Shown piece by piece: positions 1-11,843 of a DNA stretch of 64,000 bases (position 1 is the first letter of the stretch; each line of letters begins with the position of its first letter). A program made the translations under genes and the position numbers. Under the pieces are notes generated by a model. It did not search any database, had not been told where the DNA came from, and worked only from the letters and a program-made list of their open reading frames with translations. The DNA is from Planococcus citri (taxonomy: Eukaryota > Arthropoda > Insecta > Hemiptera > Pseudococcidae), in contig NC_088677.1 of assembly GCF_950023065.1 (NCBI RefSeq), forward strand, positions 72,875,469 through 72,939,468, read 5' to 3'.

Positions 1-1337
1 CGTACAGGTGAAGGGTGAATTAGGTATAAAAATGACAGGTTTATTCACGATGTACCTTGCACGTGAATTACAGCGCACTTGACCAAAGAATTAATACGTA
101 GGTAATTATTTTTCACTTAATCTGCTTGTTTAACTGACGAGGGCATGACAATTGAATTTTCTATACGATTTGTATGTAGGTGCCCATAGCTTAAAAAACA
201 AACACCTACCTATGTATTTTTTTACATTATCGGGTAGGTAAAGGTAACTGAATAGCTATGAATTGATAAGACAGACAAGTGATGAAAATGATGACATTTT
301 CGTAGAATTTTTTTTATTCTGTAAATAAAATTTCATTTTTTTCACGTTGAATTTATGCAATATGTTTTTCTGGTTTTTTTCCTACCCGAAAAAAATGCGT
401 GAAAGAAATGATAATTTTGAAAAAAATACTCGAATATGTTCAGAAACACGTCGTGTAATAGTGATAGATTGGATGAGCTGAGGAGGAGATGGGCAGGAAA
501 TGATATGTACGTTGAAAGTAAAATTTTCCAATATTCTACAAAAATTACGTCGGTCACTTTTTATGACTACCTACTTACCTATCAAGATTGAAAAATAAAA
601 ACTATCTCGAAGCATATTTCAACCTGAGATGAAAAAAATCCATCAAAAAATATCGAGTCAATCTTCGAACACATAAGTTTTATGATCAATTGCTCGATAA
701 AATTGGTATCTATATTGATTGATCGATCGTATCGTTCTAGAATAGGAAATGTTTTAATTTTTCTATGTGTGGAATTATAGGTTCGTGTTATATATTTGAA
801 TGTACTAGGTAAGTATCTATGAATATTTCACTCTAAATCCGTCCGTTGACCTCTTTCCTTACTTCAGCTTGAATTTTAAGTCTTGATTATTATTTTGATT
901 TCAACTACCCAGCAGAGTAGCTAGCTCAACATTCCATGCAACGAATTAATAAGTAGGTAGGTACCTACCTAAATCTGATTGATTTAAATTTTCAAATGAA
1001 TAAATAGGAAGATCGACTGTATGAAAATGAAAATAAAGCAATAATTACGTTTTATCATTAGAATTTCTGCCAGTAGGTATCTTTTTTTTCGATTCAAAGA
1101 TTTGATAAGCCGTTTCAAATTTTGACAAGAGCCTTAGTTAAATTCAGAAAAGATAACGATAATTGAAATTCATTGATACGAGTATAATGTAGAATTATAA
1201 GTCTGATTTCATCCCGAGATCGTGGCCAAGTTCTCAAATCTGATTCAATACTTTTCGAGTGGTTGTTTCAGAGTTGACTTTTACATCAAGCAGTCCCCGA
1301 ATATAGAAGTTAGATAGCAATGTGGATTGAATAATAA
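1..1337. other. AT-rich flank, no gene seen
   Basis: No convincing ORF or conserved domain on either strand. The stretch carries dispersed TAGGTAGG/CCTACCTA micro-repeats (for example near 230-240 and 955-970), which recur throughout the window. It is the left host flank of the large LTR element; the last four bases before the element (1338-1341, ATTT) belong to its target-site duplication. Confidence 0.5.
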
Positions 1338-1341
1338 ATTT
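1338..1341. other. Target-site duplication, left copy (ATTT)
   Basis: The ATTT immediately before the left LTR is repeated immediately after the right LTR (25384-25387). With LTR ends TG...CA this gives a 4-bp duplication, which is within the size range known for Ty3/Gypsy integrases. It indicates that both LTRs and everything between them entered in a single integration. Confidence 0.85.
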
Positions 1342-2266
1342 TGTAAAGACATGTCCGGTCTGCCAATGTAAGGGAAATAGGTTATTCATAAATACCTAGA
1401 CAATAGTTTTTGCCTAAATGCCTACAAAAGTCCTATAAAGCTGTTGATATTATAATGCTCGGGTAGCAGCAGCGGGGTTCATTGATAGATGAGACAAGCT
1501 TACATAATTCCGTCTATGATCTGTCCGAAGACCTATCATAGGGGTGTATTAGTACCTAAATAGGGGTTAGAACTCTCCTAATTGAATTATCTACATTTAT
1601 TCATTAAGCGCCTAAATAAATAAATTAAGAGAATAAGAACACCTAGTTGGATACTCCGTGTATACGATATAATTGCAATACACACCTTATAATTACAACA
1701 CAAATAATTGGTAAAGCTAATTATTTGTATCTTAAGCTAACAGGTAAATAAATTCATATATGACATATTATTTATGGAAGAAGATGATTACTTACGACCT
1801 TTTGGTGTTATACTTTGCGATGCGCGAATATAACGATTAACGATTGTTTAATAACCCAGGGGTAGTATTAGCAATTTAATCGATATTAATTACTTTTTAA
1901 CAACAAAAACACGCATTGACAAATTATCGGAGCTGGGCTTAACGCGAGATGATCAGGCTCGACATGTGAACAAGAATATAAGATTCAGGCTCACCCACAA
2001 CGACGCGGACTGTTCTATACACCTTAGCAAGAGTAGATGATAGAACTATAAGTCTGGAAGTCAGAATTATAAGACGTCAGGCTTACAAGTGATGAGAGCA
2101 TCTCGATCTCAATGGCTCGATGCTACATCTTGCCATCTCTTAATTAATCGCATCGTTCCCACCTCAAGTAGGGGAATCCCATTTAGGAGTAACTCTACAC
2201 ATAGACAGATAGGGGAATAGGAAATATGGCAACACGTAATGTCGCAAGGCATGATGTCCCTTCACA
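1342..2266 (-). repeat. 3' LTR (left copy) of the giant element
   Basis: 925 bp, same length as the copy at 24459-25383. Side-by-side reading found two substitutions: a G/T difference about ten bases in from the left end, and an A/G difference in the stretch reading ATCTC(A/G)ATGGC near 2110. On the sense strand it begins TGTGAAGGG and ends CTTTACA. An AATAAA polyadenylation signal lies on the sense strand at about 1596-1601. Confidence 0.95.
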
Positions 2267-5200
2267 TATGCCCTCTTCCTTGGTTCACTCAAGGGAGCAA
2301 AACCGCAGGGGGAAGCACGGATGTAAACAAATCCTGAAGAAAGGAATCATGACTTGAAACACTACGTGAACCTATCTGAGGGATGACCCTCTGCCCCTCC
2401 GTACTTTCGGCTGTGGTGAGCTGAAGAATACAGAGAAATTTGGGGTTCGAATATTCACATTTCATTGCACTGTATCCGACCAGCGGGTGCAAACATGGTT
2501 CACGAGGATAATTGTCCAAGCTTACCCATTCAATGCAAGCGTTGAGATTCATGAAATGCGAATATTACGAATACCAGAAATTCAAGAATGGTTGCAAGAT
2601 CATTAGGTGCCACCTCCTAGTGTATCAGACTAGGAGACTAATGACCTGCAAAGCCATTCATAGAATTCGAATTCAGAAGGTGAGGTAAGGATAAGACACG
2701 TATTCAGAGTATGTTCACTGACCTGATTTCATGTTGATGCAACATTGACGACTCACCGCCAAGTTTTGACGTTGAATACATCGATGTCACATCAAGTCCG
2801 AAAACAAATAAGCGAAAGAAATACTCAGAAATATTAGAAAGGTTAAGGAGACACGAGAAAGGAAAATTGAAAAAAGCTATTGCGTTGGCTGTTTTTCAGA
2901 CGCTTTTTCGTAGCTTGTAATTAAATAGTGATCCGATAAAACTCATCAGAATTGAGTGGAACTCCGAAGGAAGGTCCTTCACAACTTGAGAGGGTTGTGA
3001 GGTCTGAGGCAAAGAAATCAAATATGCCTATCTTTTAAGGATAGAGGAAAGGAAGGACAAAGTAAGGTTACGAGGAAAAAAGAAAAAAGTGCATGGTGGA
3101 GAACTCGAGATGAAAGATTGAACAGTGATACGTCAATTGAAACGAGACTGATTCCCTAACTATAGGGGTGACGACGCTTCAGAGACTGGAGAATGACGTA
3201 GAAACGAGAATATGCCAGAGTTGCGCACGAGATCTCTATGTTGCCTGTGATCTATCCTGGTAAGCTAACATTCGATAACTTAGGTGTACTAAAACTCAAT
3301 GAACAAGACCTAATTCAAGAAAAAGGTCCTGAAAATGGAAAAGGCAATTCGATCACAGTGATAAATTAGACTGACTAAGAGACTGGAAAATGATTCCAAT
3401 ATTCGATAAGTCGTGCGTGGGTGATAATGTGAAATTTGTCCTACACTGATTCATTGATTTTAATCGCGATTTTATCGAGTATTAATATTTATCACAAGTT
3501 GCAACGATCACGAGGAGCAATTTTATTACACTCTTTGTGTAATCTATTGAACGCGGATTTTATCAGAGAGTTAATGTACTACTAGAACTGATTACAAAAT
3601 GTCAGGATTGGACTGTGATGTGAATGAAGGATATATTTAGAGGAAGGATATAGGAATGAGGATTATTTCCAGATCACAAAAACTTGTTCCCAAGTAAATT
3701 GGGACTTTCGTCTAAGTGATTAAGTGGAAATATCAAAGAGGTCCTGTTTCTGTTCGAAAGTAGTTTGGCACCTGAGGAACACTTATACCAATCAAGAGTA
3801 ATGCCGCAGTGTAAAATTGCAGCTTACTATGAGAAGCGTAAGAAATTCACAAATTGTAACCAACCAAATCTCGTTCAGAAATAGGATCAAGAAAATACAA
3901 GTGGTGGATTTATCGAAAAATGGATGTGAAAAGGGTAAAGGATGGATAGACAGTTTGAGTTGTGGATTTAGGATAATTATAAATGACTATTTGTTTGAAT
4001 TCACGAAGAGAGCAATCGTTTAAGAAAATTTTCATAGACATTGAATGTTTTCAGTGTCATGGTTTTTCGAAATTTTAAGGTTTGTGAGAGTTTATGCGTA
4101 TTCAAGAAGTGATCTCTACTTTGTTCTCAGCCATAGATAATTCGAAAATGTTTTTCTTTATATTGAAGTTCTTTAAAGTTTCGCGAGAAACGAATCCAAG
4201 TATTATTGTCAAAACTCGAATTGATCCAGTGGTATTGGGATCCAAACAAGGGTGTTTTGAAGATATCGAGTTCTTCACGAGAACTATCAAGAGAACGGTT
4301 CTTTGAAGGATCCGAAATGGTTCGGCTAAAGAGCTAAGAGACGTTGAAATAGAATAAGAAACCATTGTAAAAGAGCAGCTGCCACGAATTAAAATAAAGA
4401 GATGAGCATTGCTGGAGAATTTTTAAATCAGAAGCGTGTATCAAAAGGAAGCAACTTTTTAGGTTTTTTGACCTTTTATAAAATTTCGATGATGCCAAAA
4501 TTTTGCTCCTATCTAATTATTTTAATTATCGCGTATTTTATATTTATTTATTCGCGTCTTTTAAAATTGATTTATTATTCGAATTAACGATTAAAATTCT
4601 GATAAGAAGAAATCCTCATGAACTTGCTCATCCGTGAATTATTCTAATCATTTAGAGGCTTTGGATTTTTAGACATTTTATACGTCCTACTACTACATTT
4701 TTCGAGTTTAAATTCCCTAACAACGATAATGTCAACCTGTACTTATGTCATTTATTGAAATTATTAGGATGACTGATAAAAAGAAAAAATATGGAGGATA
4801 TACGTGAAAATTACGATTATTGAACGGATTTTAAAGTCCAAAGATGGTCATCCTTTGATTAAATAGCATTTACGTTACGTTAAGTTGAGTGGACAATCGT
4901 CCAAAAAGAAAAAAAAATTAGAGCATATGTAAAAAGAATTTAGAAAAACCTATTCTGGGGTCGTAAGCAACATATAGCGGGAAATATACAAAGCAAGCAT
5001 CAAAATATATCACAAAATGCATAACATGTCAAAAATGCAACAGAATATCACATATCAAACTTAGGTATCACAATTTGCATACATTTGGAATGCATAAATG
5101 AAGGAATATTTACAAAATTTACAGACATAATATGATAAAATCAAGAACTGTACAAAATGATTTTTACAAGTTTTAAGACTAAGTTACTGTACAAGGGTGC

Positions 5201-6669
5201 GAAATTATCATTTTGTGAAGTACGATACATTTTGAAGGGATTTGAATGAAATGATAACTTTTTTCAAGTGAGAAAACCTACGCTGGTAATGAATTAATTC
5301 TAATTAAATTTAGATGTTCGTAAAAATAAGTGCATAAATATACTAATCATTCGACATAGGTTGAAACTTATAAATAAAAATGAAAATCATGAGCTATACA
5401 TATTTGTTTCGTTCTTCATTTGTTTTGTGGTACAAAGTGCTGTCTTTTGTTACAATTTTTCGGGTGTAAATTTGACAATTGTGACAGAAAATTTACAGAA
5501 AAATGGTTCTATTGAGTGGTTATTGAGCTTTACGTTACATGTTCGATTGAAAATTGAACGAAAAAATGGGACTATTGTTTCTGAAGTAGATATGTATAAC
5601 ATAGTAGTAATTAAAGCTAGCTTATACCTTGAAGTATTTAAAAATAGTGCAAACTTAACAATAAAGTAATTCGTGTGAATTCGTCAACTAAAAATAAGTG
5701 CAAAGTGGTTAAAAGTGCAAAAAAGTATTTGTATTCGTATAAGATAACTAAAAAAAAAGGGATTTCTAAAAATAATTTGAGAATTTTATCGATTTATCAG
5801 CTGCTGGTGAGTAGATGGTGATTTTTATGTCGTCAGCGATTGTATATAGTGGATCCCATAGGGCATAGTGAGAGTAGACATCATTTTTCGCTGCGAGCAT
5901 ACGTTGATGATAATGGAAAATGACACGAGTTCGAATACTCTGGATAACATCGTCATTGTACGAGAGATATCATTTCGGTACTTCCCAGGTGATAATGCTT
6001 TAATAAATCGAAAAATTTCAATTAGTTAAAATATAACTTATGGTGCTAATCTAATTCTAATGGGCTTTAACATGCGATAAAGCGAGTAATTCTAATTTTA
6101 TTTAAAATAACGTAAAAATAATAGAAAAGGGGTGGGAGGGGGGTTAAGTCGTCAAATCCAAGCATAAAAATGGATCGAACTCCTTAACCTGGAATTCCAG
6201 GAAGATCCCACATTGACAACTGTCTAATATACATCAGAGATGTCCTGCAACGACAATTCATCAATCTGGAAAACTTTCTGAAATTCCATAAGTGGGGAAA
6301 TGAGGCTGGATTTTATTTTGAAATTTTGTGACGAAAACTCCAAAATTCAATCCACTTTTTCGAAGTTCATTTTATGAAGATTTCGTAATTAGTCGCCCTC
6401 AATGACCTTCAACAAAAATCGTGATAATTTTCTACTATTCATTGAGAGGCGATTTCAAGACGAAACTTCTTCTTTTTGAAACGAGCTTTCGAAAAAGGTT
6501 CTGTTTTTCACTTTTTCGTGAAATAGCACAGAGTGATATTACACGAAAAAGCAAACACAGTCTTATCGTGGGATTATACTCACGACTTTCTCTCTATTTC
6601 ACATACGTGATAGAGAGATTGTTTTATAGCAAATGTTGCTATGTCAAATCCGGGTATCGCTCTTGTGTT
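2267..6669. other. 3' internal region of the element, non-coding as far as seen
   Basis: About 4.4 kb between the last accessory ORF and the 3' LTR. Short ORFs occur on both strands (for example 87-aa minus-strand frames at 2289 and 4102, and a 102-codon plus-strand frame at 5361 that opens with TTG). None shows a recognisable domain or family relationship. Base composition resembles the rest of the element. It may be untranslated RNA or decayed accessory coding sequence. Confidence 0.4.
2271..2281 (-). other. Polypurine tract candidate
   Basis: The sense (minus) strand reads AAGGAAGAGGG four bases before the start of the 3' LTR. A purine run here is the expected primer for plus-strand DNA synthesis. 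The four-base gap (CATA) to the LTR edge is slightly unusual, as the tract normally abuts the LTR. Confidence 0.6.
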
Positions 6670-7638
6670 CTATTCGTCGGCCATTGGGTCGTCGTTGAGC
6701 AGTATATCTACGTGTGGAGTGGCTGGCAAGTCATTGAGCGTCGCGGCGCGTCTGCTTTTCTCCATTTGAGCCAACACAACTTCAACATTATCACTCCATG
6801 GGTCTGGATCATCCCAGTCATACACGGGTCGCATGAGGGGATACACTACACATGGTTCTTCGGGGGCCATGGTGATCGAGTCATTGAGTGCTTGCGTTGA
6901 GGTTTGAGCACTGAGTTGAGGAGAATCGAAGGATTTCGGTGAGCAAAGTCGCGTACCAGTTATTTCACTCACTGAAAACGAAGGCAAAGAGCACGAGCGA
7001 GGAGGTAACAAGGCGTTATCTTCTGCGGTAATTTCGTCACAAATTCGCCGCAAAAGCTGCGCCGAGGCCACCTCACCGCGTGCAATCGCTTCTTCCTTCT
7101 TTTTGCGTATTCGTGAACGGCGGGCGTCCAGCGCGAGGTTGATAACATCTTGCTCATCGCTAGCTGCCTGTGTATCACGAATATGCAATTTCTCCGGCTC
7201 AGTGCACGTTGTGTTATCTGAAACAGAGGAAACAGAAGTTGCCGGTTCTCCGGCGGTTAGCGTATTAGGTTGGTTACTCTTGTCCAATAGCGAGTCGTCG
7301 CAATGTTGAACTTTGTCGGTAATTTCGACACCATCGAACGATAAGTCGCTTATGGAAGAAGTGTCCTCTCGGATGGAATTCGATTTCTTCATTGAACATT
7401 TCGGAACAAGAGTGTACGATTTCGCCAGGGCTTTGATGATGGGTACATATAATTTCAGGTCATAATAAGGACCATCTTCCTTCGTTTGCTGTTTAATATC
7501 TGGAAGAATATTAAAAAACTCGTCGAGACGATGGGTTGTGCCTTTGTGCACAAAATCCCAATCGCTGTCATTATACACGCTATTTATCGTTTTGCCGATT
7601 GGAGCGCGATGAGTCGCATTCGAGATGAGAGGAAGAAA
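6670..7638 (-). pseudogene. Downstream half of RING/SGNH accessory ORF, after an in-frame TAA
   Basis: This frame stays open for about 322 codons and is in the same reading frame as the ORF ending at 7639, separated from it only by that TAA. No ATG lies near its start (the frame that looks initiated at 7578 opens with GTG), so it is unlikely to be a separate gene. Its first residues supply the next hydrophobic strand expected of an SGNH-like fold, and shortly afterwards comes DFVH, which fits the D-x-x-H of block V. The rest is polar and Ser-rich, with a basic, probably helical stretch (RRSRIRKKKEEAIARGEVAS) and an acidic C-terminus. It is most simply the C-terminal half of the 7639-9015 protein, cut off by a nonsense mutation; stop readthrough or removal of a short intron are alternatives. 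Confidence 0.6.
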
Positions 7639-9015
7639 TTACACATCGGTGACCTGAAGTTTAGCCAAAAGTTTGCATAAATTGTGCATGGCTTTATCGA
7701 AAGTTTCACCATCAGTGCCTATATGAGCTTCATAAGTGCCTATCGCAAGCATAACTTTGGATGGTAAACTTTTAAATTTTGATAAGTAATCGATTAGCAT
7801 TTGAACGGTCATGTCTCTACGATACAATTTTGGGTCTAAAGTTTCCGAAAACGTTTTACCCTGCATCAGCCTCCTAGCGATCCCTTCCGCGTGTCCGTCA
7901 CCGAGAAGAAGGATGTCATTCGCGAATATCGCGCTTGGCATGTCTCCAGTCGGGGTGACATGAGCAACAGCGGTGAAGAAGAAAGGATAGGAGTTAATTG
8001 GGTAAAAAGGCTCCAAAAATTTAGGCTCGCAACCATATCGTTTACGAAATATATTGAGATTACGTATTAAATATGCGTTGGTGGCGCGAAGTTTCGGACT
8101 ACTTTCTCGTAAAAGGGGCGATTTCCCTATTAGCGTTTTCAGTTTCTTTGGGCGCGATTCGAGAGTCTTTTTAATCGCGTTCGTCGTAGAATTTGGAGGC
8201 GATGACGTATTTTCCCCGAGCGAGGTCACTGACTTGGGATTCTCGATATTCCGATCGAACAATTCGTCTACTTTTTTGGACGCCTGTTCAGTGAGAGCAC
8301 TGCGGGTGGTGGTAGTTTTTCCTGGAAGATCTGTCATGAAACTCGGAAGATTATTTTTCCGCCGCGTGACAAGTTTTTTAGGCTCGTCAATCGTCAGATC
8401 AATGACCTCCGAATTCACTTTCAGGTTTCCAGTCTTTTTGCCTCGAGAAATCGATTGATTCGTAATCCTAGTCTTTCTTAATTTTTCCAAAATCGGCTGG
8501 GATGATTCGGCCCTAGCTACGGGCGGTGAATACTCGAAATTTCGTGGTCCACATCTCAACACAGCCGGATAGCCGGCAATCCGACTATCATACTGCCAAA
8601 ACAGGTTACTGTGTTGAGAGCGGATAATTTCACATTGTTGATTTATAATATCGCATTGTTTCCTCAGAAAATGACACATATCAACGATGTAGCTACTCTC
8701 TCTGGGTTGTACGTGAGGTAAACTCGGTTGAACAACTCGTCGGAGAGGAGAGACACCGCCATATGACGTCATTGCCGGACGAAACCTGCAAAATTCATCG
8801 CCACGTAACAGAGCAGAACAACCCCTGTGTCGGCATTCTATTACTTTTCGATTCTGGTGATCTCGTCTTAAACTCGCAATGTAGGTCATGTACAAACAAT
8901 ACTGATGGTACATGTGCCCACATGAAGTTGTAATCGGAAAATCGCCAGAATTTTCGAGTCGTAGATTTGCCTTACTCAGAATTGGTCTCTCGCAAATTTC
9001 GCACAATACCTCCAT
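7639..9015 (-). CDS. RING-H2 / SUMO-interacting / SGNH-like accessory protein of the retroelement
   Basis: 458 codons from the ATG at 9015; the open frame runs further upstream but without another ATG. Residues 5-66 form a RING-H2-like finger: C5-x2-C8, C32-x-H34-x2-H37-x2-C40, then C61 and C66, with the last pair spaced wider than usual. Residues 204-210 read VIDLTID, a classical SUMO-interacting motif like those of PIAS proteins and SUMO-targeted ubiquitin ligases. Residues from about 362 begin an SGNH-hydrolase-like fold: a hydrophobic strand ending in GDG (the catalytic Ser is replaced by Gly), then AIGTYEA in the GxND position and the following helix. The fold is cut by TAA at 7639. The ORF sits downstream of pol, where retroviruses carry env, but has no signal peptide or membrane segment. 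A ubiquitin/SUMO-related role is inferred from the motifs. Confidence 0.7.
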   Translation of the reverse strand: MEVLCEICERPILSKANLRLENSGDFPITTSCGHMYHQYCLYMTYIASLRRDHQNRKVIECRHRGCSALLRGDEFCRFRPAMTSYGGVSPLRRVVQPSLPHVQPRESSYIVDMCHFLRKQCDIINQQCEIIRSQHSNLFWQYDSRIAGYPAVLRCGPRNFEYSPPVARAESSQPILEKLRKTRITNQSISRGKKTGNLKVNSEVIDLTIDEPKKLVTRRKNNLPSFMTDLPGKTTTTRSALTEQASKKVDELFDRNIENPKSVTSLGENTSSPPNSTTNAIKKTLESRPKKLKTLIGKSPLLRESSPKLRATNAYLIRNLNIFRKRYGCEPKFLEPFYPINSYPFFFTAVAHVTPTGDMPSAIFANDILLLGDGHAEGIARRLMQGKTFSETLDPKLYRRDMTVQMLIDYLSKFKSLPSKVMLAIGTYEAHIGTDGETFDKAMHNLCKLLAKLQVTDV

Positions 9016-9087
9016 TTTCACGAAAGTTGCTAGACTGAAATACCGTGAGAAAGTTACGAGCGATAAAATTCTGGAATTTTTTAACAA

Positions 9088-11498
9088 CCCTAAAATTTTC
9101 AGAAAGAAAGGCTGACTATTTTTGAGAATTCAATATTCCCGAAAAATCAAATCAATGAATAAATTGACTCAACATTCCGAAAATACCGAAATGTCTAAAA
9201 AATAGAGGGCATAAGTGAAAATTTGAACTTGTTATTGGAAAATTGCAGTGTTTAAACTGGTTGAATTTTGCCAATAGCAAGTACCTGCCTAAATCACGAG
9301 ATCCTAATTCTCTAAATTACGAAACGAAACTGGTGGTATTTTTAAGAAAGTAGCACTCGCGACACGAAATAGTTCAAATGATTGATAAGAAATGCATGAA
9401 CAAAATTAATGCGAAAAATATGCACATTATTACAAGCAACCAAATTATGATTTTTCCAAAAAAAAAAAAATATATACGACGATATGGAAAAATCGTAAAT
9501 AGAGATTCGGCTATGCCGTACTTACCAAACAATACCGCTAAACTTGTTGGTGAAATTCGAACCTCAACTCCCAATGCTAAAAAATTGGGTTTGAGTGTCG
9601 AATTTCATCAATGGAGAGACGCACTTGCCGCCTAAACCAAGTTGAGAGAGGTAGAGACTTTGTCGAGAGAACTTTACTTTACAAATGAGAGACTGATGAT
9701 TTTTGTCTCATCTTCGGCTTGAGATTTTTAGAAAAGACGCATTATCCCTACTTGCATTTTGGTCGTAAAATGTATAATTGACATCAGATGAAAATTAACG
9801 AGCAAGTCGAGAGAGGCTGTTTGCTTTTCTAAACGGTGACAAATTCGAGGTTTCAAAATCTGGTGACTATTTTACTCTTGAAGATACCTACATTTGCGAG
9901 TAATAAGACGATCGGTCGATGACTTGTCGTAATGAGAGAGACAGAGAAAGAAGACAGGATGATATAATTGCTCCCTATCCTTCTCACTCTATTAGCTCGA
10001 TAAATGTTTGTTGATTTTAGCGTCTTCTTACTTTGTATGAGGTATAATAAAACCTACGATGAAAAATAATCCCAGAAGTGAATGCGTGAGAGTCAGGCTG
10101 ATGGTAATATTATCGTAGTATGATAGAGAGAAAAATTAAAGAACCGCTTGTATTTACAATTTTATTGCCTACTTGTGCCGAGTGACAAGAAGGCAAGAAA
10201 AAAGGCTAACATGAACCTTTCGTCTTAGAATCGTTACTTTGTAGAGAGATTATTTTATCTAAAACGGAAGGCTCTGTGTGGCGTCAGCGAATTCATTAAC
10301 TACGTCGAAATTGGATACAATGTATCCTTCAATACAATACCCCTAGCAAGCGTGAACCAGTTCTTTGTGTACTTGATATCGATTGTATGCACCGCCGCTT
10401 CGTCGTAGATATGGCGCGGCGGTTGCATCATATTAGTTGATCCCTAACAAAGTTGCCCTATTCAGACGTTCGAATATTTTATTTTTACATATTTTCTACC
10501 AATAAATAGACGACACATATGATAAATACGATTCAAACAAATGTATTGTAACGACAATTAAAACGTATTTACACGGTATCATCTCTTTCTTAAAAAATAT
10601 AGAAAATAGGAAAACAAACGAGAGAAAAAATAGTAACAACTTATAGGCTAGTGGTATGTTTCGTGAAGGTAAAAAAAAAATGTAACAAATTGAAAAAACT
10701 GGTATATGCTATGGATTTTTTAGAGTATGACTATTGGTTTTGAAATTAAAACAAGGTATAAATTCTATTATAAGAGGTAGGGCATATTATGGTACTATTG
10801 TAATAAAATTCGTCACGAAACATCTTAAGACTTATCAGGAACTTAACTATTAGGAAAAACTTAACGATATCACAAGGGTTTTTTGAACACAATAATCACG
10901 AAATTTGATAACTATGACACAGATTGCTGAAAAGTTACTGGTTTGGGCTATTGTAAAAGACAATTATATTCCAAAAAAAATGGGCATATAGTGGGAATAA
11001 ATGTAAAAAACAAAATAACAGTTTGAATTTTTGAGTTATTGAAACAGAAAATTACGAAATAGAGATCGAAACAATAACTAAAATATCAATAATCACGAGT
11101 ACTTAGGTAACAAGTTGAAATTTGTACAAATTGTAGAGAATCACAAAACTTAAGCTATACACATCCTGTCTAGATTACTATTGCAGTTCGATAAAAAAAT
11201 TATATGGCATATTGAGTTGATAAAAAGCTATGGAAAATTCTTTGAATGAAAATTATCAAGGGCATATAGTGAGAAAATCGGACATATATTGAGTATTGAA
11301 AAGTTGAAATTCGAAAATTTGATTGATAAAAAAAAATGAATCGGAAATTACGTTAATTGTGGTAAGTGAAGAATGTGTTTAACTAAATCTAGGAAAAGGT
11401 AAGTAGAAAATAACAACATGCAGTAAAATAATAAAATCAACACGAACGATCGATGCGTAAATTAAATCGAGGATGATACCTATTTATTTCGTTGAATC
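9088..11498. other. Internal region of the element without supported genes
   Basis: No ORF with recognisable features. From about 10780 to 11300 a loose motif resembling GGCATATAGTGAGAA recurs four or five times; related GGACATATG-type words occur in the leader at 21720-22010. One strong hairpin lies at 10388-10427 and is listed separately. Confidence 0.4.
10388..10427. other. GC-rich hairpin in the 3' internal region
   Basis: TGCACCGCCGC at the left pairs with the rightward GCGGCGGTTGCA around a loop of about 17 bases, allowing one G-T/U pair. It stands out against AT-rich surroundings. It could fold in the genomic RNA and act in export or packaging; that role is inference. Confidence 0.5.
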
Positions 11499-11843
11499 TC
11501 AGAACCGGCGCTCTTCTCTTGGGACATTCATAAGGTCCATGAAGATGTGGATGTAATAATCCAGGACCCAGGTGTGATCGAGTGTTCCATCTGGTCTCAG
11601 GTACTCTATCTTTCTCTGAGTGTATCCAGATCCAGCGGGATCTTGGCGTGTTTCGAATGTGATATTGCCCAGATTATTTCTATAATAATCTGGGAGCGGA
11701 ACTGGCACGAATAGAGGTACGTTTATATTCTGATTCGGGTCCTCTGCCTGAGGTTCAGGTGAAGGTGGCGGTGGTGGAGGTACCATTTGAGGGTCGTCGT
11801 TTACGTTGATATTATCGCCATTATTGTTGATATTATCTGCCAT
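11499..11843 (-). CDS. Proline-rich 114-aa accessory ORF of the retroelement
   Basis: Starts with an ATG at 11843 and ends with a stop at 11499. Residues 3-16 are Asn/Asp-rich (DNINNNGDNINVND), followed by a run of six Pro and a PSPEPQAEDP segment. The C-terminal half (about residues 45-114) looks globular, with aromatic and hydrophobic residues. There is no signal peptide or transmembrane segment. It lies about 1.2 kb downstream of the Gag-Pol stop, in sense orientation, and would need a spliced or internal transcript. I do not recognise the family. Composition bias and a real ATG make it more believable than the surrounding chance ORFs, but its coding status is unproven. Confidence 0.5.
   Translation of the reverse strand: MADNINNNGDNINVNDDPQMVPPPPPPSPEPQAEDPNQNINVPLFVPVPLPDYYRNNLGNITFETRQDPAGSGYTQRKIEYLRPDGTLDHTWVLDYYIHIFMDLMNVPREERRF

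Noticed and set aside
1342..2266. Any CRISPR, bacterial operon or rRNA feature
   Set aside because: The whole window is eukaryotic in character; no regular short spaced repeats, ribosome binding sites or rRNA segments were seen.
5361..5669. 102-codon plus-strand frame with a hydrophobic N-terminus and N-glycosylation sequons, resembling a small membrane protein
   Set aside because: It is antisense to the element, opens with TTG rather than ATG, and has no recognisable family. A chance ORF in AT-rich DNA is more likely.
6421..6900. 159-codon plus-strand frame
   Set aside because: It overlaps the antisense strand of the RING/SGNH accessory frame, opens with GTG and has no domain; a shadow ORF.
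7639..9015. Reading the RING protein as an envelope glycoprotein because of its position after pol
   Set aside because: There is no signal peptide, transmembrane segment, fusion peptide or furin-like site; Zn-finger and nuclear-type motifs dominate.
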